Of a stretch of DNA of 64,000 bases, positions 9,704 to 19,099 are shown piece after piece (positions within the stretch are counted from its first letter, which is position 1; the number at the start of each line of letters is the position of its first letter). The position numbers were made by a program, and so were the translations under genes. Origin of the DNA: Ulva prolifera (taxonomy: Eukaryota; Chlorophyta; Ulvophyceae; Ulvales; Ulvaceae); assembly GCA_023078555.1 (NCBI GenBank), contig CM041202.1, positions 3,716,022 to 3,780,021 of the forward strand, read 5' to 3'. The notes under the pieces were generated by a model. That model saw nothing but the letters and a program-made list of their open reading frames with translations, was not told the DNA's origin and made no database searches.

Positions 9704-11913
9704 ATGTCTGTAGACCACGCCCAGGCACAGATTCCTGGCATTAGTATGCAGTCGCATGATAGTGTTGATAAGATTAGGCGCGCTGTAGCTGGCATGCGTT
9801 GGCTAGGCCATGTTCTCGCGGATGCCAGCCGCGGTACACGTGCAGTCGCGTCCACAGCATTCAAGGACGCGCGCCAGGTTCTTCTTCAGACCGAACTTCC
9901 TGAGGCGGAGCTCCCATTCCGTCCTCTGGAACCCAAGTCCAATGCACCTGAGCTGACGGCAGCTATTGCGTTGCCTGAGGGTGGACGTTGTGAAGTTGAG
10001 TGGGGCCCTATCCCCGGCGTGACCCGTGATCTCTTGTGCCCCACGAACATGGCTGTCATGTGCTGGTTGGGCCCCCGATTCGCAGCTCCGATGATCGATC
10101 TGGCCTTTGCTTTTGCTACTGATTACACCTCGTTTATGCTGGCATGGCTGATGTGCCCGGCGACGGCGGACGCGCTCATGCATATGAGCGTTCAGACTCG
10201 CGCTGCGAAGCTGAAATCTTCACCAGCCATCACCAGCCCAGGTGCAGCCGTCGTGCACTTGGCTGATGCAGCGGACACTGTGCTGCTCCAAGTCATTCAT
10301 GCCGTTTTCTTTGCGTTCAAATCTAGAGGATTTTGTTTCAACAGCATCAAGAGAGACGCCCAGATCGTCCATGTGGCCGAGTTCGTGAAGTCGGAGGCTA
10401 CTCAATACCGGGACTGTACCACGCCAGCTACAACACAGGCACAATCTGTCCTCCCCACGACGTCCTCCTTCCCCGACGTTGAGCCTAATTTTGAGGATGA
10501 CAAATCTCCTATGTGGTTTAAAACAGCAGAGTACACATTTGACAACATTAAAATGCCCACAGGGGCTGCCCTGCGTGGCGACCAATCGGCGGAGTTGCGT
10601 TGGCACAAATACCAGAGCTCACTAGTGACGCATTGCATGCACGTGCATCTTGCATGCGTCTTTCTGAGCGACAGATCATCCAACATATCATGTCGCGCTC
10701 ATGTAAACAGTCTGATCAGCACTTCGATGTGGCACAAGAGACATCTCTGCGTCCAAATTGCACTCTTCGCCAATGGTTGGAATGCATCCGTGATTTTTAT
10801 TTCACCAATGGCCAGTTCCGTCACAATGTTGAACGCGCATGGCAAAATTACAACATGACAGAAGCTTGCGACTTCAATGAGATCATACATCACATCAAAT
10901 CTTATTATCATCTGCTTTTCCTCGATTATGCACACATGCCAAGAAAGCAGACGCGTCTTGAGTTTGCATGCATTTTGTTAACGAAGCTGCAACATATCAT
11001 GTCACCCTCGTGCCAATCGCAGGTTACATCCACACTTGTCATGTTCATGCCCCTGTCACAGCTGCTGGATAAATTCCAAAATGAATTGACACCGGCCATG
11101 CTTGAGAACACAGAGAAAGCTGATTCAGTCGCAATGAATTTCGTGTCATGGGCGATCAAGCAGCTGCTTCAAGTTCGCGAGTCTGCCAACACTGTCAGAA
11201 GATTTTCAGCAGATACATCTGAAAGTCGGTTCGACTATGCCATGTTATATAACAAACGCAAAAACATGACCGACAAACCCACACAGCAGGCCGCTGCAGC
11301 GAACATTCCACGACCCCCTCATAAAAGCCGACATATGCAGACTCAACAGGACGCTCAACCAGTGGGACATATCCCGTTTCTCAAAGAAATGTGCAACACT
11401 AATAGCGAAACCGACCTCCGCCGATTTTGGCAGGAGCTGCAACATTTTCCTGGTGTCAAACTCACACCGGCGTTCATAGCAGCAGTGGAGAAAGAGTTCG
11501 CCGGCGGGCCCACCTCGCTCCGCGGCGCCCTCTCCCACGCAACAGGCCCCCTCCCGGGCACATTGACAGCCAACATTCTTGGCACGGTTCAGCTGTTGTG
11601 CAAGGTATACTTCATGTTCAAGTATAAACAGTGTGGCATGTGTCCCCCCAACCGCAGCAACCCGCAACAGGCAATGCACAAGTTGGGCGATTGCCCATGC
11701 TTCACCAACCTTGTGCCGCCAGCAGCTAAGGCAGCGTTCTTCGCGGACCCGTCCAACAGGGACAGGACGCTCACCCCGCTGCCAACCGGGTACCAGCTTC
11801 CACCACCAACAGCCGATCAGCGGCATGACAGAGGCAAACGCAACCGGTATGACCCTAGCAACCGTAAGGGTTACCCCAAGCGGACACGGCATGACGCACC
11901 ACATATACGCTGA
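9704..11913 (+). CDS. Gag polyprotein of gypsy-1 (frame break near 10600)
   Basis: Structural protein forming the virus-like particle. The first part is open from ATG 9704 (MSVDHAQ) in one frame to beyond 10600; the C-terminal part (ALAQIPELTSDALH onward) continues in the next frame to a TGA at 11911-11913. The frames overlap at 10600-10858, so a single indel or a programmed shift near 10590-10610 would join them. Near the C-terminus lies a Cys/His cluster spaced C-X2-C-X11-H-X4-C (QCGMC...MHKLGDC), an elongated version of the retroviral zinc knuckle, followed by a basic tail. The TGA is in frame with pol. Confidence 0.7.
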
Positions 11914-14900
11914 GAAGCAGGCAAGCCGCCCTCCGCAGGCCCTCAATGGGCGGTAGAGCCACACATATTGGCTGCACGATTGTCCCCTGTTTCAGCACAA
12001 CGCTTTGATTCACACCTAAAATCCCAACAAGGAACGTTATTTGATGTTCACAAGCTATCTAGCAATATTGTGGTCACGCTGCCTTACACTGACGATGCAC
12101 AGGTTGCGTTGAGACACATACACACAATTGATATGCATAAACATACCATCACGATTGTTGTTCCTGCGCGAATCTTTGAGTCATCGGCATTTCTGCCATT
12201 CCTACGCCAACATTCACACACCACTGTGGATGAAGCATGTCATATTCTTGAATATACAGCTGGCGCAGCTGTCCCTGGAAAGCAAAAGTACCATATCTGC
12301 ACTTTTATCACGAATCAGCGTGCATCCATCCACCCTGACAAAAAAGCTGCCGTATCGGTCACACATGCAGATTTTATGGATCTGCTGTGCACAATGCCCA
12401 CGTCTATCCACGGCCATTTCACAAAGGCACTGGTTGATACCGCGGCCAACCATAGCATGATCACGCGCACCTTCCTGAACCGACATGACATTGCTTACAC
12501 ACCACAACACAGTGTCACTATTGGAATTTCCGCCACCGAGGCATCATGTCTTGGCACGGTCACCCTTGACACGCGAGTCGGTAGAAACATCATATCCGTC
12601 ACGTACACAGTGGTGGATTCGCTACCATGTGCAGCTGCAGACTTTCAACCTAACGAAGCTCTATTTGCATTGGATGTGATATCTGCTGTGGACATGCATA
12701 TCAAATTCAAACATCCCCACATACTGATCACGGTTCCTCCTCCGAAGCCGAAGCGTGGCAAGAAGGGCAGGATATGGTTGCATGCAATACACAAAAGCAA
12801 AAATAAGTTCACTACTGAAACTAGCACGATGGATGAATTTTTTGCATCTGCCCGTGAACTCAAAGCCATGACTAGCTCTAAGCGCGCTACGAAATATCCC
12901 GTGTATGTCGCACACATCAAACCAACCATCGAGTCTATACGTACCAGTTGTGCTAGTGCGCGCAAGAAAGGATACTTGTCGCAGCAAGTGGCTCCAGCGC
13001 ACCAACCACAAGCACCGGACACAATCCCAAAACAAATACAAGCCATCATTGACAAACATTCCCAAGAAGGCGGCACACTGGGGCCGGCGCCGCCAAATAC
13101 ATCCGCATCTGGTTTTGAAATGGACATTGACTTGCTGCCGGGCACTCGCCCTAAGGCTGCCAGGCAATATAGGTTGACACCCATCGAACAACTAGAACTC
13201 GAGAAACAATTGCAGCATTTGATTGACATGGGGTGGGTACAGCCATCCATCTCCCCGTGGGCGTCTTGTGTCCTTTTTGCACCAAAACCGGGTGGCAAGC
13301 TTAGACTATGCATAGACTATCGATACTTGAACGAGAACACCATCAAAAACACGTACCCACTGCCGCGCATTGACACGTTGCTTGACACACTCAGAGGTCA
13401 CAAGTTCTTTTCTGCGCTTGATTTGCAGTCCGGATACCACCAAATCAAGCTGTCTGAGTCAGCAGGCCCCAAAACAGCGTTTCGCACCCCGGATGGTCTA
13501 TACCAATGGACTGTCATGCCATTTGGACTTTCCAATGCACCATCAGTATTCCAACAGGCTGTCCACGTTGTCTTGAAAGGTCTTATAGGAAAAATATGCT
13601 TAGCTTACCTTGACGACATCATAGTGCTAGCACCGTCCGAGAAAGATCACGCAAAAAATCTAGATGTTGTTTTGACGCGACTCTCTGAACACCGGTTCTT
13701 CTGCAACACCACCAAGTGTCAATTTGCATTACAAGAGATCAAGTACCTGGGTCATGTAGTCACGGCCGACACCGTCAAGCTGGACCCCTATAAAGTCTCG
13801 GTCTTTAAGGATTGGCCCTTGGAAGACTTGCAAAAGTCACCAAACAATATCAGATCATTTCTTGGGTTAGCAGGGTACTTTCGACGATTCATTCCAAAGT
13901 TTCCCACCCTGGCGGGCCCGCTGCTCCAACGCATATGTGCTAAGGAGCAACATCCATGGACAGTGCATCACACACAATCCTTCAAAAACATTAAACACGC
14001 GTTGATAAATGCCACAATCATGCGTCACCCCGATCCCAACCGGCCGTTGCACATGTACACTGATGCGTCCGACTACGCGTATGGAGCGGTGCTCACGCAA
14101 GAATATGAGGGTAAATTGGCTCCGATTGCCTGGGTGGGTCGCAAGCTCAACAAGTCGGAAGAGAATTATTACACCCTCGAGAAAGAACTCGGGGCCATAG
14201 TGTTCGCATACCGCCAATGGCGGTGTTACTTAGAAAACAATCAAACTGTGTTCATACATTCAGACCATAACCCTTTGCGGTTTTTGCAAACACAGAAAAA
14301 GCTGACAGGCAAACATGCCCGATGGCTTGAATCTCTTTCCCGTATTGACTGGAAAATAACATACATACCCGGAGACAAAAATGTGGTTGTTGACGCAGTC
14401 AGTAGAGCTACACATTTGCCCAATACAGAAGTGACCCTTCATGATGGCATGACATTGTGCGCGGAGCATCCCCAGCAACCATATCGGGCACTTGCGCTTA
14501 CCAATCTTCTAGTGCGCAGGCCACTTACACCCACGGATTTGCCACCCCGGCCAACATCGTCGGGATCATCAAGTGGGACATCCCGGGCGACCCACCGCCA
14601 GACTTCCCAACAGGCCTCTCAGTCAACCGGCACAATGGGCAGCATGCCTTTACATATGGTGGGTCAACCCGCACGGCCAACTCCCGCCGCCAGCGCCGAC
14701 AACATCCTCCCGGCAATCTTCACATCGGGCAGGCGCTCAATACTCCCCCAAACCTTGGGGCTGCCGCCGGGTCTCCCGGAAGTAAAGCCTCCACAGTCGT
14801 CGCCGACGGCCCCGTCACACCCACCGTCGACGCCCCCGCCAAGGCTGCAGCTACCGCTGCGAAGTTCTCCGCCGACATCACAACATCGGGCCCAGCACAC

Positions 14901-16461
14901 GCAAACGCCGCCGCCGCCCGAGCTGCCGCAACAGCAGCAGCTTTCGCCAAAGCCCTCTTACCACCAACACACATCGCCCAAGGAAGTTCTACCCCCTCCC
15001 CCAGCACACCCGGGAAAGAACCTTCAGCAACGGCCACAGCCACGGCAGCCGCCACAGAAGCTGCCGCCGCCGCCCTTGCCGCCACCTCCCTCGACGATTC
15101 GGAACGCCCCTCCAAAAGCCGCAACCTCGGCGCTCGAATCACTCCCAGCAGAAAGGTTTCCGCAGCTCTCCGAGGAGCCCACGCCCGAGCAGCAAGAGGG
15201 AATGGTCATTGACCAGGAAACTTTCGCAGAAGTCGGTGCGAATCTCCACGACCAGCACAATAAACACCTAACATTAGACACAGTAATAGATGATGTTTGG
15301 GAACGCCTCCGTACTGGATATGCACATGACCCGGCATTTCGGAACCCGTCCCCGAAATTTCGTTTTGACAAAAATTTTCAAGCATACTTCCTTGACCACA
15401 AACTGGTTGTGCCCGACCACGATGCCTTGCGTACGCAAATCTTGTTGTGGCACCACGTACACCCATGGCACGCGCATTTGGGTATACACAGGACACAAGC
15501 ACTCATCATGGACACATTCCACTGGGACAACATTAGTGATGACATTGCGGCATTTGTCACACAATGCCATTCTTGCCAACTGATGAAGTCTCCGGGATGC
15601 TCTGATAGCACGTTGTCACCGTTGCCTATACCCACCGCATGTTGGCGCATTGTTAGTCTGGACATGATTACACAACTGCCGCGCACGTCATCGGGGTTTG
15701 ACTGCATCACCGTGTTTGCCGACCAATTTTCCAAGATGGTTCGCCTGATCCCCACTGTCAACACACTGGATGGGCCTGGTTTTGCAAACCTGTTTTTCAC
15801 ACACATATACCCCCACTACGGTTTGCCTTTGGGGATTTGTAGTGATAGAGGAGTGCAATGGAACTTCAAAAGTATCTGCTCGCACATGGGTATCGACTTG
15901 CGTCTCACGTTTTCATATCACCCGCGTGCAAATGGTCAAGTTGAGCGCCTCAACAGAGTCATTGAGGAAGCCTTGCGCCATTCCGTCAGCCCGGCACACG
16001 ACGATTGGGATACGTTCCTCCCCCACGTCGAGTTCAGCATCAATAGCGCAAAGAACGCGAGCACCGGATGCACACCATTTCAGCTCAATCGCATAACACC
16101 CCCGCTGTCCCCCACAGCACTAGCATTTTCCCTCCCGGAATCGCGTAAGTTGCATACATCTGTCTTGCATCGTATGTACTACCACTTGGCAAAACAAGCC
16201 TTGTCTGAAGCCAAACAGAGCATGTGGTCAGGCCCCCTCAATTCAAAACCGTCGCCACAATTTGCGGTGGGCAGACTCGTGTTGTTGTCAATATCTAAAC
16301 TGGCACTGCATCATCCGTCGTTGCGCCGCAAGTTCACGGCACGGTGGGTCGGTCCATGCACAATTTTGGAATTGGTGGGCACACGTGCAGCCAAGCTGCA
16401 ACTACCCGCCACTTTGCGTGCCCTGAAGATACAAAATGTTTTTCACTTCTCTAAAGCCTAA
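11914..16461 (+). CDS. Pol polyprotein of gypsy-1 (PR-RT-RNaseH-INT)
   Basis: Open directly after the gag TGA with no second stop, so expression by UGA readthrough is plausible. Counting from codon 11968, a retropepsin-like motif ALVDTAANHS lies near residue 155. RT carries the PFGLSNAPS and YLDDIIV motifs (active site near 546). RNase H has YTDASDYAYGAVLT (about 697) and SDHNPLRF. A proline/alanine-rich linker of about 245 residues (about 831-1077) precedes the integrase. INT has a zinc-binding HHCC domain (about 1158-1205) and acidic residues D1232, D1293 and E1326; only 32 residues separate the last two, against the usual 35. All key catalytic residues look present. Confidence 0.9.
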   Translation, partial: EAGKPPSAGPQWAVEPHILAARLSPVSAQRFDSHLKSQQGTLFDVHKLSSNIVVTLPYTDDAQVALRHIHTIDMHKHTITIVVPARIFESSAFLPFLRQHSHTTVDEACHILEYTAGAAVPGKQKYHICTFITNQRASIHPDKKAAVSVTHADFMDLLCTMPTSIHGHFTKALVDTAANHSMITRTFLNRHDIAYTPQHSVTIGISATEASCLGTVTLDTRVGRNIISVTYTVVDSLPCAAADFQPNEALFALDVISAVDMHIKFKHPHILITVPPPKPKRGKKGRIWLHAIHKSKNKFTTETSTMDEFFASARELKAMTSSKRATKYPVYVAHIKPTIESIRTSCASARKKGYLSQQVAPAHQPQAPDTIPKQIQAIIDKHSQEGGTLGPAPPNTSASGFEMDIDLLPGTRPKAARQYRLTPIEQLELEKQLQHLIDMGWVQPSISPWASCVLFAPKPGGKLRLCIDYRYLNENTIKNTYPLPRIDTLLDTLRGHKFFSALDLQSGYHQIKLSESAGPKTAFRTPDGLYQWTVMPFGLSNAPSVFQQAVHVVLKGLIGKICLAYLDDIIVLAPSEKDHAKNLDVVLTRLSEHRFFCNTTKCQFALQEIKYLGHVVTADTVKLDPYKVSVFKDWPLEDLQKSPNNIRSFLGLAGYFRRFIPKFPTLAGPLLQRICAKEQHPWTVHHTQSFKNIKHALINATIMRHPDPNRPLHMYTDASDYAYGAVLTQEYEGKLAPIAWVGRKLNKSEENYYTLEKELGAIVFAYRQWRCYLENNQTVFIHSDHNPLRFLQTQKKLTGKHARWLESLSRIDWKITYIPGDKNVVVDAVSRATHLPNTEVTLHDGMTLCAEHPQQPYRALALTNLLVRRPLTPTDLPPRPTSSGSSSGTSRATHRQTSQQASQSTGTMGSMPLHMVGQPARPTPAASADNILPAIFTSGRRSILPQTLGLPPGLPEVKPPQSSPTAPSHPPSTPPPRLQLPLRSSPPTSQHRAQHTQTPPPPELPQQQQLSPKPSYHQHTSPKEVLPPPPAHPGKNLQQRPQPRQPPQKLPPPPLPPPPSTIRNAPPKAATSALESLPAERFPQLSEEPTPEQQEGMVIDQETFAEVGANLHDQHNKHLTLDTVIDDVWERLRTGYAHDPAFRNPSPKFRFDKNFQAYFLDHKLVVPDHDALRTQILLWHHVHPWHAHLGIHRTQALIMDTFHWDNISDDIAAFVTQCHSCQLMKSPGCSDSTLSPLPIPTACWRIVSLDMITQLPRTSSGFDCITVFADQFSKMVRLIPTVNTLDGPGFANLFFTHIYPHYGLPLGICSDRGVQWNFKSICSHMGIDLRLTFSYHPRANGQVERLNRVIEEALRHSVSPAHDDWDTFLPHVEFSINSAKNASTGCTPFQLNRITPPLSPTALAFSLPESRKLHTSVLHRMYYHLAKQALSEAKQSMWSGPLNSKPSPQFAVGRLVLLSISKLALHHPSLRRKFTARWVGPCTILELVGTRAAKLQLPATLRALKIQNVFHFSKA

Positions 16462-16799
16462 AGCCGTACATAGACGCACATTATCATGAATGTACCGCCG
16501 CGCCGCAACCTAATGCGAGTATGGATGCTGACAAGGTGTTTGAAGTTGAATCGGTCATAGATTACAGACGGACCCACCGCGCCACAGCGACAGCAGCACG
16601 CGCGGGGCCGCACTACCTCGTCCGCTGGAAAGGGTACTCTGCGCAACACGATATGTGGCTCCCGGTCGGCGAATTGAGCAATTGTTTAGACAAATTCGCC
16701 GGATACTTATTTCAACACGCGTCGTCCAAGGAACGCGACATCATGATAGACCAATTCCCGAAGCGTGCGCGCTTGCAGCTTACCCATTTGGTGCAGTGA
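16462..16799 (+). CDS. Chromodomain tail of gypsy-1 integrase (-1 frame)
   Basis: The frame -1 to pol reads LKPYIDAHYHE right after pol's VFHFSKA stop, continuing the conserved VFHVS-LKPY end of chromoviral integrases, then a chromodomain: VFEVESVIDYR...HYLVRWKGYSAQHDMWLP. Such domains guide integration to modified chromatin. The junction TCTAAAGCCTAAAGCC fits loss of one A from an AAAA run, or a -1 shift; reading one A twice joins the frames. A related, degraded chromodomain is in gypsy-5 at 61299-61484. Confidence 0.8.
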
Positions 16800-16901
16800 G
16801 CACAACGCACAACAAACCGCGATACCAATACGTGCGAGTCTCCGTCGCGACCACCTCGGCTGCACACGAAGACGCGCCGGAAGTCACAACGAATTTCCAT
16901 T

Positions 16902-17140
16902 ATGCCTCCAAAACATGCAGCCGTTGCTCGCTTTCGCTATTGTAGCGCATGTGCGGCATACTTGCATTGAGCTGCGCCCAGCGTCGATTGCGGTAGGGGA
17001 CGCCTGAATGTAATTGTTACGCTAACATGGGCATAACAGGGTCGCTAGGAGCGGGTATGACGCAGAACTTGCGACCGAGTTCCTGCCCGCTCCGCCGAAC
17101 AATTTTGTATCGGTTCATATGATGCGTCTGTGTTGTAGCA
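16902..17140 (+). pseudogene. Degraded accessory frame A of gypsy-1
   Basis: Between chromodomain and accessory frame B, parts of several frames match a minus-strand frame in gypsy-5 (60930-61160). Shared pieces are VGDA/DGDAW, NVIVTLTW/IHIALTW and ATEFLPAPP/DRILPAPP. The stops and shifts in gypsy-1 (TGA where gypsy-5 has Trp TGG) suggest decay of a once-coding frame. No known family recognised. Confidence 0.45.
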
Positions 17141-17309
17141 CGGCATTTCCTCTCTTTTCACCGATCCTCATGCATTCGTCATGCACGGTTTAATAGACTG
17201 CCGCGGTGCTTCCGCCGGCAGAAATAGGAGGTCAACACGTAGCACGTGTCAACACGCGTGTCGCATTTTTCAATGTGTGCACAGGCCGTGCACGCCCGTC
17301 GTGGTCCCC

Positions 17310-17640
17310 ATGAGCTACCGCAATATGACGGTTTTGTGCAGTGGCAGCACTGCCTACATTCGACAATGGCCATGCGTCCACAGACTCGCGGCCCTTTGAG
17401 TTGTTGAAGAATATCAAGCATCTGCTTCAAGAACTGGGCCAAATGCCCCTGTTTGGCGTCTCAATATCAGAGTTTCGGCGCCTTCTGCTTGAGGTCATCG
17501 ACGCCAATGACGCCGCCGACTCGGCCGCGGTTCGTAGGTCTACAGCTATTGCCAACCTGGTCAGCGTCATGGCCGCTTCAAAGGGCAGAGTCGTGGGAAC
17601 ATACCTTGAGGATATCATATTCGCATTTTATCAGACTTGA
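17310..17640 (+). CDS. Conserved accessory frame B of gypsy-1, unknown function
   Basis: The clear open part is 17341-17640 (about 99 codons, no ATG at its start). It aligns by eye over its full length with the minus-strand frame 60400-60804 of gypsy-5: AVAALP/AVASLP, NIKHLL/KIKRLL, EFRRLLLEVI/EFRAKLVAIV and the C-terminal GRVVGTYLEDIIFAF/GRVLGHYLDDLVMSF. An upstream frame (from about 17311, VLCSGSTAYIRQW) also matches gypsy-5, so the original protein began further upstream and has one frameshift here. It looks largely alpha-helical with no obvious signal peptide or membrane segment, so it is not an evident envelope protein. Confidence 0.65.
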
Positions 17641-17848
17641 TTTCCTGAAAAATGTATCCTAACATCCTTGTAACCTTATTGCAAGGCAGACACGGTATTC
17701 GCTCCAGTTCCGTGGACCGGGTGCCGTCCCCACGTAGTGGGCCTTACCTTTGCGATGTGTTCAGGTGTACCCCTGTTGTGTCACTCACGTGTGCTTTTCC
17801 TCCGCGCCAGTTAGTATGTGCTTCGCAATATGGAGCTTCGCTCCTTTG

Positions 17849-17861
17849 TTAAGGGGGGAAG
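17849..17861 (+). promoter_or_regulatory. Polypurine tract of gypsy-1
   Basis: TTAAGGGGGGAAG abuts the 3' LTR start TGTTGT. The TRIM at 54085-54097 has the identical 13 bases before its own 3' LTR, and gypsy-5 has TAAGGGGGGAGG in the same place. Confidence 0.85.
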
Positions 17862-18721
17862 TGTTGTAAGACGAACATCTCACACTGGCGCTCAGAAAAT
17901 ATCAGCCACAAACATGTGTTGTCACTCGCTGACTCGGATCATGCATGCTCGCTGACGCGACCCTTGCATGTCCAAGTACAACCCGCAATATACACTCCAA
18001 ATGCGTGTCAGACAAATACATGAAGTTCGGGCAACACCGTTCATCACAATACGTCTGGTCGCAACTCGAACACTGCACCAGGCTCAAAGCATTCGGGGCA
18101 ACCTTGAACGCTGCGACATGAACAGTCACGCGCTTGACGCGTCTACAGCCAGCTCAGCGGCGCACACCACGTCCATCAACACAATAATCACGGACGATGA
18201 CACCTATCTGTCCTCCTACCGAGATGCTGCACAACCAGCACTCGCACCGAGCCATCAGCGCCCCACGCGCCTGCAACCATGCCACGCCACATCGGGCTTA
18301 GGGTGCATCCTACATGGGCGCATGCATACACCGCTGCTCACACGTCCAGCGCGGGCACTCCGTAATATCAACGCAGCGCCTGCTCTGATGAATATCAACC
18401 ACAACATGCAGATTTCCCTCGCATATTCGGGATCTCTGGTGGGTGCTCGCGGTTGCGCGGCATCTCGGCGAGGCCAGCCAAGCAGGGGGTCGTCCTGGGC
18501 GCGTCACAGGTATTTATACCTGCGCTTGCTGGGTCTGGACACATTTTCTTCCGTCCAGATGGGGTGCCATCTATTTCTGCATATTGCTTACACGCTGTCG
18601 TAGCATATTGCTTATTTTCTGCTTGTCACACTGTCGGCAAAGGTCTTCGCACCGCGACGAAAGCCCATCACTGCGCTACATCCGGAGGTAACAAGCCCCC
18701 ACGGAACTCCGCTCCTAGACA
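17862..18721 (+). repeat. 3' LTR of gypsy-1
   Basis: TGTTGTAAGACG ... CTCCTAGACA, 860 bp, colinear with the 5' LTR, including the TATTTATA box at 18511-18518. The TSD CAGAC follows. Confidence 0.93.
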
Positions 18722-18726
18722 CAGAC

Positions 18727-18965
18727 GCACCGAGTGTGCACAGGGGTTAATGCGTGTGCTGAGATGGTGAGCAGGCTAACTTGGCACTTGGCATGATGTC
18801 TTGGCAAGGCGTGCACCTTGCCGGAAAGATTAATAAGTGAGATTCGGACGGGTGACCTCTTGAGTACACACGGTATGCTCGAACCCTGGGCCCACCTCAA
18901 GCAACTATTCCTTTGTTAGATGACACCTCCCTTGATTTTGGTGGCTATATAGAATCTTCGTCTGT
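18727..18965 (-). mobile_element. Old TRIM-family LTR split by gypsy-1
   Basis: On the minus strand this reads like the TRIM LTR (GTCATCTAACAAAGGA..., GTGGGCCC.., AAGAGGTCACCCGTCCGAATC, CATTAACCCCTGTGCACACTCG) but with many changes. Its last 20 bases lie on the other side of gypsy-1 at 8637-8656 (GTCTGACCATCGTCTTCACA). The gypsy-1 TSD CAGAC joins the two pieces exactly. The start near 18965 is ragged. Confidence 0.75.
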
Positions 18966-19099
18966 GTCATGATCTTACAAAGGCCTTGAACCAAGATGGT
19001 TCCAAGGCAGCTAGGCATGTGAGTGGCCTAGATAATATATGCTGAAGAGCTCTACGTGGCAGCTCTGCGGATAACGTGTCGCCGTCATGTAGTATGGCG

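Larger units (their letters stand above)
8657..18721 (+). mobile_element. Complete Ty3/gypsy chromovirus 'gypsy-1', 10.07 kb
   Basis: Two LTRs of 869 and 860 bp that differ at few positions, a perfect 5-bp TSD CAGAC (8652-8656 and 18722-18726), a PBS-like site, a polypurine tract and gag-PR-RT-RNaseH-INT-chromodomain in canonical order. LTR similarity points to a fairly recent insertion. The coding region has frame breaks (near 10600 in gag, 16459 before the chromodomain, several near 17000), so this copy may be non-autonomous unless those sites are recoded. It inserted into a TRIM-family LTR (8637-8656 plus 18727 onward). Confidence 0.93.

Noticed and set aside
14457..15212. 251-codon Ala/Thr-rich frame overlapping pol
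   Set aside because: It is the +1 frame of the low-complexity proline linker; the composition is what GC-rich proline codons give when shifted. Pol in the main frame has clear domains on both sides.
17341..17640. Envelope-like protein for the gypsy-1 accessory frame
   Set aside because: No signal peptide, transmembrane segment or cysteine pattern; the conserved part looks soluble and helical.
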